In this document: piece after piece, positions 1-9,398 of the stretch
Layout of the letters: each line of letters opens with the position of its first letter
Position numbering within the stretch: the first letter of the stretch is position 1
Assembly (NCBI RefSeq): GCF_030687145.1
Contig: NZ_CP117460.1
Coordinates: 4,526,001-4,590,000, forward strand
Length of the DNA stretch: 64,000 nt
Reading direction: 5' to 3'
From: Pseudomonas sp. FP1742
GTDB taxonomy: Bacteria; Pseudomonadota; Gammaproteobacteria; Pseudomonadales; Pseudomonadaceae
Position numbers and translations under genes: made by a program
The notes under the pieces: generated by a model
Database searches by the model: none
What the model saw: only the letters and a program-made list of their open reading frames with translations
What the model was told of the DNA's origin: nothing

Positions 1-482
1 GCTTTGCCAGCCGCCCTGACGAGGCGGCCGAGCTGGTCGAGGTCGGGTTGAAAATCACCCGCGCGGCCAATGAACAACTGGGCTTCGTCCATCCGCTGAA
101 CCCCGAGTGGTCGCATATTTCCTTCTGCCAGATTGCCGCGCCCATCGTGGTTGAAAACGGCATTGCCACCGGGGCCAACGCGGTGGTGATTCAACCCGGC
201 AAGATCGACCGCTCGCCCACCGGCACTGGTTGTTCGGCGCGTATGGCGGTGTTGCAGGCCAAGGGATTGATGCAGGTCGGCGAGCGCTTTATCGGCCGTT
301 CGATCCTCGGTTCCGAATTCCATTGCCGCATCGATTCGATGACCGAAGTGGCCGGCCGCCCGGCGATCTACCCGTGCATTTCCGGCCGGGCCTGGATCAC
401 CGGCACCCACCAATTGCTGCTCGACCCCAGCGACCCGTGGCCACAGGGCTATCGCCTGTCAGACACCTGGCCCGGCGCCTGA
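1..482 (+). CDS. proline racemase family enzyme, C-terminal part (trans-3-hydroxy-L-proline dehydratase-like)
   Basis: The 5' end lies outside the window; the frame is open from base 3 to the stop at 480-482, giving about 159 C-terminal residues. The diagnostic segment is [14 protein letters not shown]. Proline racemases and 4-hydroxyproline 2-epimerases carry Cys where this protein has Thr (SPCGTG versus SPTGTG); the Cys-to-Thr form is known for trans-3-hydroxy-L-proline dehydratases. The predicted reaction is therefore dehydration of trans-3-hydroxy-L-proline to pyrroline-2-carboxylate, which the Ldh2-family reductase at 5028-6035 could reduce to L-proline. It is followed by a DapA-family gene 114 bp downstream. 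An epimerase role cannot be excluded without the N-terminal catalytic Cys, which is not visible. Confidence 0.85.
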   Translation, partial: FASRPDEAAELVEVGLKITRAANEQLGFVHPLNPEWSHISFCQIAAPIVVENGIATGANAVVIQPGKIDRSPTGTGCSARMAVLQAKGLMQVGERFIGRSILGSEFHCRIDSMTEVAGRPAIYPCISGRAWITGTHQLLLDPSDPWPQGYRLSDTWPGA

Positions 483-596
483 AACTCCCCCAGACCAACG
501 GCTATAAAAAACCCGGATTGATTGAAAAAACCACTGGCCGAGCATCGGCATTTAAAATATCGTATACGAAATACAATAAACGAACCGGAGGCAACA

Positions 597-1514
597 ATGA
601 GCAAGCGCATTAACTGGAGTGGCGTCTTCCCCGCGGTGACCACTCAATTCAACGATGACTTCTCCATCAACCTGGAAAAAACCCACCAGGTGATTTCCAA
701 CGTGATCCGTGACGGCGTATCGGGCCTGGTGGTGTGTGGTTCGGTGGGGGAAAACACCTCATTGACCGCCGAAGAAAAAATCGCCGTGACCGAAGTCGCG
801 GTCGACGCCTCTCGCGGCCGCGTGCCGGTGATTTGCGGCGTGGCCGAATTCACCAGCGTGCAAGCGGCCAAAGTGGCGAATGCGGTGCGCAGGGTCGGTG
901 TCGACGGCGTGATGCTGATGCCAGCGCTGGTTTACGGCTCCAAGCCGTTCGAGACCGCCGAGCACTACCGCTACGTGGCGAAGAACGCCGATGTTCCGCT
1001 GATGGTCTACAACAACCCGCCGATCTACAAAAACGACGTCACCCCGGACATCCTGATTTCCCTGGCCGACTGCGACAACGTGGTGTGCTTCAAGGATTCC
1101 TCCGGCGATACCCGCCGTTTCATCGACGTGCGCAATGAAGTCGGCGACCGTTTCGTGCTGTTCGCAGGTCTCGACGACGTGGTGCTGGAAAGCATCGCGG
1201 TGGGTGCCGAGGGCTGGGTCTCGGGCATGTCGAACGTGTTCCCGAAAGAAGGCGAAACCATCTTCCGCCTGGCCAAGGCCGGTCGCTTCGCCGAAGCCAT
1301 GCCGATCTACGAATGGCTGATGCCGATCCTGCACCTCGATGCCCGTGCCGACCTGGTGCAGTGCATCAAACTCTGCGAAGCCATCGCCGGTCGCGGCAGC
1401 GCCCTGACCCGTCCGCCACGCCTGGCACTGCCGCAAGCTGATCGGGAGTTCGTCGAACAGATCATGGCCAAGGCCATGGCCAACCGTCCGGAGCTGCCGG
1501 ACGTCGGTCTCTGA
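597..1514 (+). CDS. DapA/NAL-family lyase, probable pyrroline-4-hydroxy-2-carboxylate deaminase
   Basis: This 305-residue protein belongs to the dihydrodipicolinate synthase/N-acetylneuraminate lyase TIM-barrel family. The Schiff-base lysine is Lys166 in CFKDSSGD, the conserved tyrosine is Tyr138 in MVYNNPP, and the substrate-binding GSVGEN loop is near residue 48. The start at 597 is chosen because ACCGGAGGCAACA precedes it; the frame is open further upstream without a ribosome site. In hydroxyproline degradation, a family member deaminates pyrroline-4-hydroxy-2-carboxylate to alpha-ketoglutarate semialdehyde. The neighbouring semialdehyde dehydrogenase at 3192 supports that role. The exact substrate is inferred from context. 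Confidence 0.88.
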   Translation: MSKRINWSGVFPAVTTQFNDDFSINLEKTHQVISNVIRDGVSGLVVCGSVGENTSLTAEEKIAVTEVAVDASRGRVPVICGVAEFTSVQAAKVANAVRRVGVDGVMLMPALVYGSKPFETAEHYRYVAKNADVPLMVYNNPPIYKNDVTPDILISLADCDNVVCFKDSSGDTRRFIDVRNEVGDRFVLFAGLDDVVLESIAVGAEGWVSGMSNVFPKEGETIFRLAKAGRFAEAMPIYEWLMPILHLDARADLVQCIKLCEAIAGRGSALTRPPRLALPQADREFVEQIMAKAMANRPELPDVGL

Positions 1515-1585
1515 GTGATTGCCGGGCGGATCCTTGCGGGTCCGGCCCGGCTACCTGTTTTCGCGCCTCTACAGGAAACGTCAGC

Positions 1586-2974
1586 ATGTCCAATCCTCAC
1601 AGCACCTCCCGCGCAACCACACCCTCGGGACTCAAACGCGTGGTGGCCGCCGCCATGGCCGGCACTGTCGCCGAGTGGTATGAATTCTTTCTCTATGGCA
1701 CTGCTTCGGCATTGGTCTTCGGCCAGCTGTTCTTCCGCCAGACCGACAGCCCGATCGACGGCATCATCGCCGCCTTCGCCCTGTACGCCGTCGGCTTCCT
1801 CGCCCGTCCGTTGGGCGGTCTGGTGTTCGGTCACTACGGTGACAAGTTCGGCCGCAAGCGCCTGCTGCAACTGAGCCTGGTGGTGGTTGGCATCACCACG
1901 TTCCTGATGGGTTGCCTGCCCGGCTTCGACAGCATCGGCTATGCCGCGCCGGTGTTATTGGTGCTGCTGCGGCTGATCCAGGGCTTTGCCTTCGGCGGTG
2001 AATGGGGTGGCGCGATTCTGCTGGTGTCCGAGCACTGCCCGGACAATCGACGAGGCTTCTGGGCCAGTTGGCCGCAAGCCGGGGTGCCAGCCGGCAACCT
2101 GGTGGCGACCGTCGCCCTGCTGCTGTTGTCATCGAACCTGTCAGAGCAACAATTCCTCGCCTGGGGCTGGCGCGTGGCGTTCTGGTTCTCGGCGGTGGTG
2201 GTGCTGATCGGCTACTGGATTCGCACCAGCGTCGATGACGCACCGATTTTCAAGGAGGCCCAGGCCCGGCAAGCGCAGACCAAGCAGCAACAACTGGGCG
2301 TGGTAGAAGTGCTGCGTCATCACTGGCGCGCGGTGCTGGTGGGGATCGGCGCGCGGTTTGCCGAGAACATCCTCTATTACACGGTGGTCACCTTTTCGAT
2401 CACTTACCTGAAACTGGTGGTGCACAAGGACACCTCAGAGATTCTGTTGCTGATGTTCGGCGCGCACTTGCTGCACTTTTTCCTGATCCCGTTGATGGGC
2501 TATCTGTCGGATATCGTGGGCCGCAAACCGGTGTACCTGATCGGCGCGGTGCTCACTGCGTTCTGGGGCTTCATCGGCTTCCCGATGATGGACACCGGTA
2601 ACAATTGGCTGATCATCGGCGCCATCACCCTGGGCCTGGCCATCGAGTCGATGACCTATGCGCCCTACTCGGCGCTGATGGCCGAAATGTTCCCGACCCA
2701 TGTGCGCTACACCGCCCTTTCGCTGTGCTACCAGGTGGCGCCGATCTTCGCCGGATCCCTCGCGCCGCTGATCGCCATCACCCTGCTCAACAAGTACCAC
2801 AGCTCGACACCGATCGCCTGGTACCTGGTCGGCGCCGCACTGATTTCCATCGTGGCTGTCGGCCTGACCCGGGAAACCCGTGGCAAGTCGTTGCATCAGG
2901 TGGATGCCGAATCCGCTGCGCGCATTGCTGCTCTGGATAACCTCGAACCGGCCGCCACACGCCGGTTGGCTTAA
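1586..2974 (+). CDS. MFS transporter of the metabolite:H+ symporter (MHS) type
   Basis: A 462-residue integral membrane protein with about twelve hydrophobic segments. The N-terminal motif [13 protein letters not shown] followed by [18 protein letters not shown] (about residues 30-90) is typical of ProP/ShiA/KgtP-like MHS symporters. ATG 1586 follows CAGGAAACGTCAGC. It lies between the deaminase and the semialdehyde dehydrogenase, so uptake of hydroxyproline or a related betaine/amino acid is the natural inference. The substrate cannot be read from sequence. Confidence 0.9.
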   Translation: MSNPHSTSRATTPSGLKRVVAAAMAGTVAEWYEFFLYGTASALVFGQLFFRQTDSPIDGIIAAFALYAVGFLARPLGGLVFGHYGDKFGRKRLLQLSLVVVGITTFLMGCLPGFDSIGYAAPVLLVLLRLIQGFAFGGEWGGAILLVSEHCPDNRRGFWASWPQAGVPAGNLVATVALLLLSSNLSEQQFLAWGWRVAFWFSAVVVLIGYWIRTSVDDAPIFKEAQARQAQTKQQQLGVVEVLRHHWRAVLVGIGARFAENILYYTVVTFSITYLKLVVHKDTSEILLLMFGAHLLHFFLIPLMGYLSDIVGRKPVYLIGAVLTAFWGFIGFPMMDTGNNWLIIGAITLGLAIESMTYAPYSALMAEMFPTHVRYTALSLCYQVAPIFAGSLAPLIAITLLNKYHSSTPIAWYLVGAALISIVAVGLTRETRGKSLHQVDAESAARIAALDNLEPAATRRLA

Positions 2975-2991
2975 TCGCCAGTACGCAACCT

Positions 2992-3120
2992 GTAGCAGCT
3001 GCCGAAGGCTGCGTTCGAGCGCGTAGCGGTCGTAAACCATGCACCGCGGTGTGGCCGAAATACCGCGGTGCATGATTTACGACGGCTTCGCCGCCGAACG
3101 CAGCCTTCGGCAGCTGCTAC
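2992..3120. repeat. 129-bp REP-type palindrome
   Basis: Two almost fully complementary arms, beginning GTAGCAGCTGCCGAAGGCTG at the left and ending with its complement at 3120, enclose a second palindrome (GTAAACCATGCACCGCGGT with ACCGCGGTGCATGATTTAC). This is the architecture of inverted REP doublets of fluorescent pseudomonads. It separates the transporter from the aldehyde dehydrogenase and could form a strong transcript hairpin. A related element lies at 4828-4965. Confidence 0.8.
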
Positions 3121-3191
3121 GGGTCGCCGCGCTACGCCTGGCATTTCTCAACCAACGGCATTTGGCCTCGCATTCCAACAGGAGTTTTTCC

Positions 3192-4772
3192 ATGCCCCAG
3201 ATCATCGGCCACAACTACATCGGCGGTGCCCGCAGCACCGCTGGCAACATCGCGATGCACAGCCATGACGCCAACACCGGCGCAGCGCTGCCCTATTCGT
3301 TCATGCAAGCCACCGCCGAGGAAGTGCATGCCGCAGCCCAAGCCGCCGCTGCCGCTTACCCTGCCTTTCGTAACTTGCCGGCGACACGCCGTGCAGAATT
3401 TCTCGAGGCCATCGCCGCGCAACTGGATGCCCTGGATGACGAATTCGTCGCCCTGGTCACCCGCGAAACCGCCCTGCCGACCGCACGCATCCAGGGCGAA
3501 CGCAGCCGTACCAGCGGCCAGATGCGTCTGTTCGCTCAGGTGCTGCGCCGGGGCGATTTCTATGGGGCGCGCATCGACCGCGCGTTGCCCGAACGTCAGC
3601 CATTGCCACGGGTCGACCTGCGCCAATACCGGATCGGCGTCGGGCCGGTGGCCGTGTTCGGCGCCAGCAATTTCCCGCTAGCCTTTTCCACCGCTGGCGG
3701 TGATACCGCGGCTGCTCTGGCCGTCGGTTGCCCGGTAGTATTCAAGGCCCACAGCGGACACATGGCGACCGCCGAATGCGTGGCCGATGCAATCATCCGC
3801 GCCGCCGAGCAAACCGACATGCCCAAAGGCGTGTTCAACATGATCTACGGCGCGGGCGTCGGTGAAACGCTGGTCAAGCATCCGGCGATCCAGGCCGTCG
3901 GTTTCACCGGCTCGCTCAAAGGCGGTCGCGCCCTCTGTGACATGGCCGCCGCACGGCCACAACCGATTCCGGTGTTCGCCGAAATGAGCAGCATCAACCC
4001 GGTGCTGGTATTGCCTGAAGCCCTGCGCGCACGGGGCGAAAAAATCGCCGGTGAACTGGTGGCGTCGGTGGTTCAGGGGTGCGGTCAGTTCTGTACCAAT
4101 CCGGGGTTGGTGATCGGTATTGGCTCACCACAGTTCAGCGCGTTCACCGCGCGGCTCAGCGCCTTGATGGCCGAACAACCGGCGCAAACCATGCTCAACG
4201 CCGGCACCCTCGCCAGCTACGAAAAAGGCGTGCAGGCGTTAGTCGACCATCCAGGGATAAGCCATCTGGCAGGCCAGGACCAGCACGGTAATCAAGCGCG
4301 GCCGCAACTGTTCAAGGCCGACGTCAGCCTGCTGCTCAAGGGTGATCCGCTGTTGCAGGAAGAAGTGTTCGGCCCGACCACCCTCGTCGTCGAAGTAGCC
4401 GACAAGGCCGAGTTGCGACAAGCGCTAAACAGTTTGCACGGTCAACTCACCGCCACGTTGATTGGCGAAGCACAGGACCTGAAGGAGCACGCCGATCTGC
4501 TGGTGCTGCTGGAACAAAAGGTCGGCCGGGTACTGTTCAATGGCTACCCGACCGGCGTTGAAGTGTGCGATGCGATGGTGCATGGCGGCCCTTACCCGGC
4601 GACCTCCGACGCCCGTGGCACGTCGGTCGGCAGCCTGGCCATCGAGCGTTTCCTGCGCCCGGTGTGCTACCAGAACTGCCCGGATGCCTTACTGCCCGAT
4701 GCCCTGAAAAACGCTAACCCGCTGGGTATTGCCCGCCTGGTTGATGGCGCCAGCCACCGCGAACCGGTCTGA
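3192..4772 (+). CDS. alpha-ketoglutaric semialdehyde dehydrogenase (aldehyde dehydrogenase family)
   Basis: A 526-residue NAD(P)-dependent aldehyde dehydrogenase. Visible landmarks are the Rossmann segment GPVAVFGASNFPLAF, VGFTGSLKGG, the general-base region VFAEMSSINPV, and the catalytic Cys301 in GCGQFCTNPG. Length and the GxFCTNPG pattern fit the 2,5-dioxovalerate/KGSA dehydrogenase subgroup. ATG 3192 is chosen over the longer open frame because CAGGAGTTTTTCC precedes it and the upstream extension is simply REP-palindrome sequence. It would convert alpha-ketoglutarate semialdehyde to 2-oxoglutarate, the last step of hydroxyproline breakdown. Confidence 0.9.
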   Translation: MPQIIGHNYIGGARSTAGNIAMHSHDANTGAALPYSFMQATAEEVHAAAQAAAAAYPAFRNLPATRRAEFLEAIAAQLDALDDEFVALVTRETALPTARIQGERSRTSGQMRLFAQVLRRGDFYGARIDRALPERQPLPRVDLRQYRIGVGPVAVFGASNFPLAFSTAGGDTAAALAVGCPVVFKAHSGHMATAECVADAIIRAAEQTDMPKGVFNMIYGAGVGETLVKHPAIQAVGFTGSLKGGRALCDMAAARPQPIPVFAEMSSINPVLVLPEALRARGEKIAGELVASVVQGCGQFCTNPGLVIGIGSPQFSAFTARLSALMAEQPAQTMLNAGTLASYEKGVQALVDHPGISHLAGQDQHGNQARPQLFKADVSLLLKGDPLLQEEVFGPTTLVVEVADKAELRQALNSLHGQLTATLIGEAQDLKEHADLLVLLEQKVGRVLFNGYPTGVEVCDAMVHGGPYPATSDARGTSVGSLAIERFLRPVCYQNCPDALLPDALKNANPLGIARLVDGASHREPV

Positions 4773-4794
4773 CAACACGACCTCCTGTAGGAGC

Positions 4795-5009
4795 GCAATG
4801 CTGTTCACTCAAGCCGTAATGCGATCTGTAGCAGCTGTCGAGCCTGCGAGGCTGCGTTCGGCTGCGCAGCAGTCGTGAGTCCGGTAGCCATGGTGTACCT
4901 GATACACCGCAATGGCTGATTTTACGACTGCTTCGCAGCCGAACGCAGCCTTCGGCAGCTGCTACAAGGAATGCGTCGCGGCTGAAATTGCTTAAGTGAA
5001 CAGCATTGC
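4795..5009. repeat. nested inverted repeats: REP doublet inside a 19-bp outer inverted repeat
   Basis: The inner doublet has arms at 4828-4876 and 4924-4965 (GTAGCAGCTG... and ...CAGCTGCTAC) and resembles the element at 2992-3120. An outer pair, 4795-4813 (GCAATGCTGTTCACTCAAG) and 4991-5009, is complementary with one mismatch. The element fills the space between two convergent genes ending at 4772 and 5028, so a bidirectional transcription barrier is plausible. Confidence 0.75.
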
Positions 5010-5027
5010 CTGTGGGCATGCGGGTTA

Positions 5028-6035
5028 TCAGGTCAGCAGCGCTTTCAGGTCGTTGTACAGCGCCTCGGGAATCTGCACGCCCTCCACCAAACTGTGCGCC
5101 CGCGCCGCATAACGCCGTTGCGACGGCAAGCGCGCCCCCTGCCCTTCAATCCCCTGAAACAACACCTCGGCCCGGGCCAAGTGCTCCTCAGTGGCCACCC
5201 CCAGAAAACGTCGCGGATCCAGCGCGATGATCAACTCGCCATGGTACGGCGACGACTTGCTGCCCGCGTCGTAAGCCAGGGACTCGGCGCTGGTCAGGTC
5301 ACCGATCAAAGGCCCGGCGATTAACTCCACCATCGCCGCCAGCGCCGAGCCCTTGTGCCCTCCGAACGTCAGCATCGCGCCGCCGTCGAGCACCACGCTG
5401 GCATCGGTGCTCGGCCGCCCCTCGGCGTCCACGCCCCAGCCCTCGGGAATCGCCTTGCCGGCACGCCGATGCAACTCGATATCGCCACGGGCAATCGCAC
5501 TGGTGGCGAAGTCGAACACAAACGGATCCTGCCCCGCCCGCGGCCAGCCAAAGGCTATAGGATTGGTGCCGAACACCGGCTCACGTCCCCCGGCCGGCGC
5601 CACCCAGGCATGGCTAGGATTACACGCCAGCGCCACCAGCCCGGCGGCGGTCAACTGCTCGATCTCCACCCATAGCGCCGAGAAATGCACACAATGATTG
5701 ATCGCCAACGCCGCAATCCCGTTGGCCCGGGTTTTCTCCTCCAGTAACGGCAGACCCGCCTGGAACGCCAACTGCGAAAAACCTCCACCGGCATCCACCC
5801 GCACAATCGACGGCGCCTGGTCGATCACTCGCGGCTCGGCATCGGCCGACACCTTGCCGGCTCGCAGGGAATTCACGCAGCCCAGAATCCGGTACAAACC
5901 GTGGGAGGCACAGCCGTCGCGCTCGCCGGCGATCACGGTCGCCGCCACCGCTTGCGCATGAGGCAGATTAAAACCGTTGTGCAACAGAATCGATTCGGCC
6001 AGCTCACGGGCTTCGATCAGGGTCAGTCGGATCAT
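5028..6035 (-). CDS. Ldh2/malate-lactate dehydrogenase family reductase, probable pyrroline-2-carboxylate/piperideine-2-carboxylate reductase
   Basis: A 335-residue member of the NAD(P)H-dependent Ldh2 family: the catalytic His region INHCVHFSALW, the NPIAFGWPR loop, and GGHKGSALAAMVELI near the C-terminus are visible. Two Met codons are close together; the second (6035) is preferred because AAGGAG lies 6 bases before it, whereas the first directly abuts AAGGAG. Members of this family (DpkA type) reduce cyclic imines to L-proline or L-pipecolate. Next to a 3-hydroxyproline dehydratase-like gene, reduction of pyrroline-2-carboxylate is the best guess. It is convergent with the aldehyde dehydrogenase across the REP element. 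Confidence 0.85.
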   Translation of the reverse strand: MIRLTLIEARELAESILLHNGFNLPHAQAVAATVIAGERDGCASHGLYRILGCVNSLRAGKVSADAEPRVIDQAPSIVRVDAGGGFSQLAFQAGLPLLEEKTRANGIAALAINHCVHFSALWVEIEQLTAAGLVALACNPSHAWVAPAGGREPVFGTNPIAFGWPRAGQDPFVFDFATSAIARGDIELHRRAGKAIPEGWGVDAEGRPSTDASVVLDGGAMLTFGGHKGSALAAMVELIAGPLIGDLTSAESLAYDAGSKSSPYHGELIIALDPRRFLGVATEEHLARAEVLFQGIEGQGARLPSQRRYAARAHSLVEGVQIPEALYNDLKALLT

Positions 6036-6177
6036 GCTCATCTCCTTGGACAGACCGGTCAGGGTGGTCTATCCGCGGAGCTGTGGCTTGATGGGTTTGG
6101 TCACGGAGGGTGACGAAATGGGCACAGCCTTCAGAGGCCGGCCCCTTGGCGGGGTCTCCCTGCTGGTTGTGTAAAAA

Positions 6178-9100
6178 TCATTGAGTACCCGCTTCTGAGG
6201 AAATCACCCGAGCCAATAAAACTTGCAGGGGATGGAGCACCGTTGCGCCTTCCTGACGCTTGACCTGGCTGCGGCAAGAATAGCCATCGGCAACGACTCG
6301 CCCCGATTGGTTGAACTTTTGAATGAGCGGCTTCCAGGATTGCCCATAGATCGTGTCCGACGTTTTGGCGTTTCGCGCCTCATGTCCGTAGGTACCCGAC
6401 ATCCCGCAGCAGCCGCTTGCGGGTACCTGAAGCGTCAGACCCATACGTTCGAAGATCTTCTGCCATTGGCCAATGCTGCCTGGTTCATTGGTTTTTTCCG
6501 TGCAGTGCGGCAGGAAGTGATAAGGCTCGCCCTCCTTCGCCACTTCACCCTCGAGCAGCGCATTGATCAGCCACTCCTGCGCAAGCAACACGAGGGGAGC
6601 CTGGCCGTCTTTCAATGTCTTGGCGTACTCCTGTCGATAAACCAGAGTCATCGCGGGATCGAGCCCCACCAGTGGAATCTGGTACTGCTGAAGACTCAGC
6701 AAAGACTGCCCATTGAAGCTGGCAGCCTTCTCAAAGGCCTTGAGGAAGCCCTGCACCTGAAGTGGTTTGCCGTTCGGCGCGTACGGCGCCAGGTAGACCT
6801 TGTAACCGAGCCTTGAGATCAGCTCCACCCAGTCAACGAGCAACGGAGTTTCGAAAAAGCGAGTAAAGGCATCCTGAACGAGAATGACGCTTTTGCCACG
6901 CTGCTCATCTGAAAGGGCAGCCAGACGCTGAGGTGTCGCCACCTCCACGTTCCAACGTCGGCAAGCCGCTGCAAAATCCACCAGGCTGAGTAGCGGGCTA
7001 TCGACCATCCCGGCGGCTCGTTCGAGCAGCCAGCGAACCGGTCGAGCACTCATCACGACGTTGTAGAGGCGCGGCATCCTGGCGATGTAAGGCACCGTGT
7101 ATTCCAACGAGCCGATCAGGTAGTCCTTGAGCGGGCGCAGATAGCGACTGTGATACAGCTCAAGGAAGCGCGATCGGAACTCCGGCACATTCACTTTGAC
7201 CGGACATTGGCCGGCGCATGATTTACAGGCCAGGCAACCGCTCATCGCTTCGTAGACTTCATGGGAAAAGTCTGGCTGCCCCAGCTTTTGTGCAAGGCTG
7301 TTAACGGCCCGGCGGGCAACGCTCTGCGACCCGGCGGACAAACGAACGCGATCGCTTGCCTCCAGCACATCAACACCTTGCTCGCCCTGCAACCTCAGCC
7401 ATTCACGTATCAGTGATGCTCGGCCTTTGGGAGAGTGGATACGATTACGCGTCGCCTTCCAGGAGGGGCACATGGCGTCATCAGGATCGAAGTTGTAGCA
7501 CGCGCCATTGCCATTGCAGTGCACAGCGGTGTCATAGCTTTGCCAGACACGCTCATCGATTGTCCGGTCCAGGTCACCGCGTAATGTCACTTCGTCGACG
7601 CGTGTCAGTCGAGCGCCAGGCACGGTTTTCGGCGTTGCGATCTTGCCTGGATTGAGTTGATTGTGTGGATCGAAGGCGGCCTTGAGTGCTTGCAGCGCAG
7701 GGTACAAATCACCGAAGTAATCCGGCACATACTGCGACCGCAAGCCCTTGCCGTGCTCGCCCCACAACAAACCGCCATGCTTTTGCGTCAGGGCCGCGAC
7801 TGCATCGGAGATCGGGCGGATCAGGGCCGCCTGGGCAGGGTCTTTCATGTCGAGGATCGGGCGCACATGCAGCACACCGGCGTCGACGTGGCCGAACATG
7901 CCGTACTGCAGGTCATGGCTATCCAGCAGTGCGCGAAACTCCTGGATGAAGTCAGCGAGGTTTTCCGGCGGAACGGCGGTGTCTTCGACAAACGGCTGCG
8001 GCCTGGCCTCGCCTTTGACGTTGCCCAGCAACCCGACCGCTCGCTTGCGCATCGCATAAACACGCTTGAGCGCATCGGCGCCGATCGCCAGCGTGTGGCC
8101 CAACCGCACGACCGAAGTATCGCGCTGCAGGTGCAGGACAAATTCGTGAACGCTTTGCTGCACGACCTCTTCTTCATCACCGCTGAATTCAATCAGGTTG
8201 ATCCCGAGGGTCGGTGTGTCAGGGTTTTCAGGGAAATACTCTGCGACGCCGTGCCAGACGATATCGTTCATCGCCAGCATCAGCACTTTGGAATCCACGG
8301 TCTCGATCGACAGAGGCTTCATGGCCATCAACGCCTTGGCATCGCGCAAGGCATCCATGAATCCGGCGTAACGCACGTTAACCAGGATCGAATATTTGGG
8401 GATGGGCAGGACGTTCAGTTTTGCCTCAACGATGAACCCAAGCGAGCCTTCAGAGCCGCAAAGCACGCTGTTCAGGTTAAAGCGTCCATCTGATTCGCGC
8501 AGATGCGCCAGGTCGTAACCGGTCAGGCAGCGATTGAGTTTGGGGAAGGTGGTTTCGATCAGATCAGCGTGGGTATCGGCGATCTCCACTGCGCACTTGT
8601 AGACCGCACCCACCCGATCCTTGCGTCCGGTCAGGGCGGGCAAATGCTCGGGGTCGACCGCTGAGCTGGTGAGACGATGACCGCCAAGCAACACCGTCGA
8701 AAGCTCGAGAACATGATCGCGAGTCTTGCCATAGGTGCAGCTGCCCTGACCACTCGCATCGGTGTTGATCATGCCGCCGATGGTCGCGCGATTCGACGTC
8801 GAGAGTTCAGGGGCAAAGAACAAGCCGTAAGGTTTGAGTGCGGCATTCAGCTGATCCTTGACCACACCGCTCTGTACTCTGACCCAGCGCTCCTCAACAT
8901 TGATGTCGAGGATCTTGTTCAAATGGCGGGACAGGTCGACCACCACGCCCTCGGTGAGCGATTGCCCGTTGGTGCCGGTGCCTCCACCCCGGGGCGTGAG
9001 CACCACCGCACTGTGTTCTGGATGACTGACCAGCCGCGACAAAATCTCCACGTCCCGCGCATCCAGAGGAAACACCGCCGCTTGCGGCAGACGCTGGTAA

Positions 9101-9240
9101 ATGGAGTTGTCGGTGGCCAATACCGTTCGGTCGCCATAGTCGCGGGCAATCTCTCCTTGAAACCCCGCCCCCTGGAGCGCGTTCAGAAACGCGTCATAGG
9201 TCGTTTTCTGGGAATCAGGAGGCGATAACCGGGCAATCAT
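6178..9240 (-). CDS. ydiJ: YdiJ-type FAD/4Fe-4S 2-hydroxyacid dehydrogenase
   Basis: A 1020-residue fusion. The N-terminal half is an FAD_binding_4/FAD-oxidase C module (TPRGGGTGTNGQS at residues 82-94). The C-terminal half carries ferredoxin-like clusters (CLACKSCAGQCP near residue 670) and a cysteine-rich CCG-type domain (HCTEKT near 910, ASGCCGMSGTYG near 945). Size and order match E. coli YdiJ, a D-2-hydroxyglutarate/D-2-hydroxyacid dehydrogenase family member that passes electrons to the quinone pool. It is divergent from the LysR gene at 9399, suggesting local control. The exact substrate is not shown by sequence. Confidence 0.9.
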   Translation of the reverse strand: MIARLSPPDSQKTTYDAFLNALQGAGFQGEIARDYGDRTVLATDNSIYQRLPQAAVFPLDARDVEILSRLVSHPEHSAVVLTPRGGGTGTNGQSLTEGVVVDLSRHLNKILDINVEERWVRVQSGVVKDQLNAALKPYGLFFAPELSTSNRATIGGMINTDASGQGSCTYGKTRDHVLELSTVLLGGHRLTSSAVDPEHLPALTGRKDRVGAVYKCAVEIADTHADLIETTFPKLNRCLTGYDLAHLRESDGRFNLNSVLCGSEGSLGFIVEAKLNVLPIPKYSILVNVRYAGFMDALRDAKALMAMKPLSIETVDSKVLMLAMNDIVWHGVAEYFPENPDTPTLGINLIEFSGDEEEVVQQSVHEFVLHLQRDTSVVRLGHTLAIGADALKRVYAMRKRAVGLLGNVKGEARPQPFVEDTAVPPENLADFIQEFRALLDSHDLQYGMFGHVDAGVLHVRPILDMKDPAQAALIRPISDAVAALTQKHGGLLWGEHGKGLRSQYVPDYFGDLYPALQALKAAFDPHNQLNPGKIATPKTVPGARLTRVDEVTLRGDLDRTIDERVWQSYDTAVHCNGNGACYNFDPDDAMCPSWKATRNRIHSPKGRASLIREWLRLQGEQGVDVLEASDRVRLSAGSQSVARRAVNSLAQKLGQPDFSHEVYEAMSGCLACKSCAGQCPVKVNVPEFRSRFLELYHSRYLRPLKDYLIGSLEYTVPYIARMPRLYNVVMSARPVRWLLERAAGMVDSPLLSLVDFAAACRRWNVEVATPQRLAALSDEQRGKSVILVQDAFTRFFETPLLVDWVELISRLGYKVYLAPYAPNGKPLQVQGFLKAFEKAASFNGQSLLSLQQYQIPLVGLDPAMTLVYRQEYAKTLKDGQAPLVLLAQEWLINALLEGEVAKEGEPYHFLPHCTEKTNEPGSIGQWQKIFERMGLTLQVPASGCCGMSGTYGHEARNAKTSDTIYGQSWKPLIQKFNQSGRVVADGYSCRSQVKRQEGATVLHPLQVLLARVISSEAGTQ

Positions 9241-9398
9241 GATGGAGTTCCTACGGGCTAAAAAGCTAATCTATGCATTCACATTACGTATGCTCAGTAC
9301 AAGGCGCCCCGAGCAGGTGCATATGGTTTTTGTGATTCTTGCGTCTATGCACGCTTGGAACAAACGTAATTCCTGCTGGTTTTGCATGAGCTTTATGA
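9241..9398. promoter_or_regulatory. divergent promoter region between ydiJ and the LysR gene
   Basis: This 158-bp AT-richer spacer separates two divergent starts, the classical position for a LysR-type operator controlling both genes. I did not identify a convincing LysR box by eye, so the site is inferred from arrangement. Confidence 0.4.

Noticed and set aside
3039..3191. N-terminal extension of the aldehyde dehydrogenase
   Set aside because: The extension translates the REP palindrome and has no ribosome site, whereas ATG 3192 has AGGAG and gives the family-typical start.
7657..8493. 278-codon plus-strand open frame
   Set aside because: Antisense to the ydiJ-type gene, His/Arg/Gln-rich shadow composition.
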